Assembly (NCBI GenBank): GCA_023265355.1
Contig: JAHFTZ010000133.1
Span: forward strand, 1 to 6,826
Source of the DNA: Terriglobus sp.
GTDB lineage: Bacteria > Acidobacteriota > Terriglobia > Terriglobales > Acidobacteriaceae
Direction: 5' to 3'
DNA: 6,826 nt
The position numbers and the translations under genes were made by a program. A model generated the notes under the pieces. The model made no database searches. It had not been told where the DNA came from and saw nothing but the letters and a program-made list of their open reading frames with translations. Below, piece after piece: positions 6,031 to 6,826 of this stretch. Positions within the stretch are counted from its first letter, which is position 1, and the number at the start of each line of letters is the position of its first letter.

Positions 6031-6826
6031 TTATTCCCGCCAAATAGGAAATGGTTTCGAAGGCATCAAGGGTTGACGCAGTTCCCGCATCAACCCGTGA
6101 TGCGGGCTGTGCTGGCAGACCGGGTCCATGGTGTTCGGATCACTGGTGAGAAGCATGGCCTGGCAGCGGCATCCACCGAAGTCCACTTCTTTGCGCGCGC
6201 AGCTTTTGCAATCGTCAGGCATCCAGGCATCGCCGCGAAAGCGCTGAAAGGCTGAGGAGTAGTTCCAGATGGAAGAAAGGTCCTCGGTTCGGACATTTTG
6301 AAAGTGCATGTCCGGGATCACGGCCGCCGCATGGCACGGGAGAGCGTTGCCGATGGGATCGATGAGCATCGCCTGCTTCCCCCAACCTCCCATGCAGGGC
6401 TTGGGATAGCTTCCGAAGTAATCCGGTACGACGGCTTCCAGGTGAATTCTCCCCGCAAGCCTTTTCTTTGCCGCTTCGACGATCGGGGTAGATCGGCGGA
6501 CCTGCTCCTCCGTAGGCATCAGCAGATCGCGATTCTTGAGCGCCCAGCCATAGTACTGGACGTGCGCGATCTCCAACCGGTCCGGGCCGAGGGTTTCCGC
6601 TAACGCGATGAACTCTTCGAGGCGGTCGAGGTTCAGGCGATGGACGACCAGGTTCATCGTGAAGCCGATATGGAAGCGCTTGATGATCGGGATCAGGGCG
6701 AGCTTGATCGCATGCGCGCGCGTGCCCGCGACATGATTTGCCGTAACTTCTTCAATGTCCTGAAGGCTCAGTTGAAGATGATCCAGGCCAGCCTCCACGA
6801 GGCTGGAGAGGCGCGCCTCCGTAAGT
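6031..6826 (-). CDS. pqqE: PqqE, PQQ biosynthesis radical SAM/SPASM enzyme, 5' end cut by window edge
   Basis: PqqE makes the first carbon-carbon crosslink between Glu and Tyr in the precursor peptide PqqA, carried by PqqD, in the cytoplasm (established). The frame is open across the right edge (LTEARLSSLVEAGLDHLQLS), so the GTG at 6798 is internal. The radical-SAM CxxxCxxC motif lies outside; 264 residues and the TAA at 6031 are visible. The SPASM domain is complete: KPCMGG (Cys 6394-6396), LPCHAA (6334-6336), CKSCARKEVDFGGCRC (6163-6210) and DPVC. Cys spacings of 20, 42, 3, 10, 2 and 16 residues, plus the Asp six after the second Cys of CKSC, match the auxiliary cluster ligands of characterised PqqE. 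It therefore looks functional. Other pqq genes would lie to the right. No frame breaks were seen. Confidence 0.95.
   Translation of the reverse strand, partial: LTEARLSSLVEAGLDHLQLSLQDIEEVTANHVAGTRAHAIKLALIPIIKRFHIGFTMNLVVHRLNLDRLEEFIALAETLGPDRLEIAHVQYYGWALKNRDLLMPTEEQVRRSTPIVEAAKKRLAGRIHLEAVVPDYFGSYPKPCMGGWGKQAMLIDPIGNALPCHAAAVIPDMHFQNVRTEDLSSIWNYSSAFQRFRGDAWMPDDCKSCARKEVDFGGCRCQAMLLTSDPNTMDPVCQHSPHHGLMRELRQPLMPSKPFPIWRE
6070..6106. repeat. Two overlapping, mutually exclusive inverted repeats in the 3' end of pqqE
   Basis: Dyad one: CCCGCATCA (6084-6092), five bases, TGATGCGGG (6098-6106), nine of nine pairs. Dyad two: GGGTTGA (6070-6076) with TCAACCC (6090-6096), plus two more inner pairs around one mismatch. 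Bases 6084-6096 take part in both, so only one can form at a time. Neither is followed by a T-run on the pqqE strand. The segment encodes HHGLMRELRQPL, so the structure could be incidental. Confidence 0.5.
6788..6806. repeat. 8-bp inverted repeat inside pqqE
   Basis: CCAGCCTC, CAC loop, GAGGCTGG, eight of eight pairs, in the codons for SSLVEAGL. It is probably a by-product of GC-rich coding sequence and is listed for completeness. Confidence 0.3.

Noticed and set aside
5896..6603. Plus-strand frames of 101 to 119 codons opposite pqqE
   Set aside because: Antisense to the well supported pqqE; no family resemblance.
6808..6819. Palindrome GAGGCGCGCCTC
   Set aside because: A 12-bp palindrome in GC-rich coding sequence with no context suggesting a site; expected by chance at this composition.
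1..6826. tRNA, rRNA, CRISPR array, intact insertion sequence
   Set aside because: No cloverleaf, rRNA-like tract, regularly spaced repeats or transposase was seen on either strand.

Overview
The window looks like chromosome from a soil-type, moderately GC-rich bacterium. Acidobacteriota (Terriglobia, near Granulicella, Terriglobus or Edaphobacter) is my best guess, from the wording of the ImuA, ImuB, DnaE2 and integrase proteins. That placement is recognition from memory, not a search result.

Layout. Nearly everything reads on the minus strand, so transcription runs from high to low coordinates. At the right edge is the 3' two thirds of pqqE (6826 to 6031), the radical-SAM enzyme of PQQ biosynthesis, with all seven C-terminal iron-sulfur ligands present. 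Next comes about 1.8 kb of accessory debris: a doubtful 71-codon frame, a wrecked tyrosine recombinase (about 5751 to 5287), a plus-strand GNAT acetyltransferase without a good start (4830 to 5291), and the last about 75 codons of a UvrD-like helicase (4738 to 4508). A 75-codon open frame without ATG then runs up to the imuA start and ends in a TGATG overlap with it. The left 4.2 kb is the DNA-damage mutasome cassette imuA, imuB, dnaE2 in its usual order and very tight spacing: 3 nt between imuA and imuB, and an 8-nt overlap between imuB and dnaE2. dnaE2 runs off the left edge.

Main point. The cassette is partly dead. imuA has one frame break and imuB has five, each located here to a short interval, and every one is of the 'one base lost' class. 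In contrast, the 540 visible codons of dnaE2 are uninterrupted, with polymerase motifs in place. Known mutasomes need ImuA and ImuB to bring DnaE2 to the beta clamp, so this genome either has another ImuA/ImuB, uses DnaE2 alone, or is caught midway through losing the system. The integrase remnant shows three more frame breaks of the same class.

Structure beyond genes. Two perfect 12-bp inverted repeats lie inside the cassette: one just before the imuB ribosome binding site and one immediately beside an imuB frameshift. Two shorter dyads lie upstream of imuA, and two overlapping, mutually exclusive hairpins lie near the 3' end of pqqE. I saw no rRNA, tRNA, CRISPR array or intact insertion sequence.
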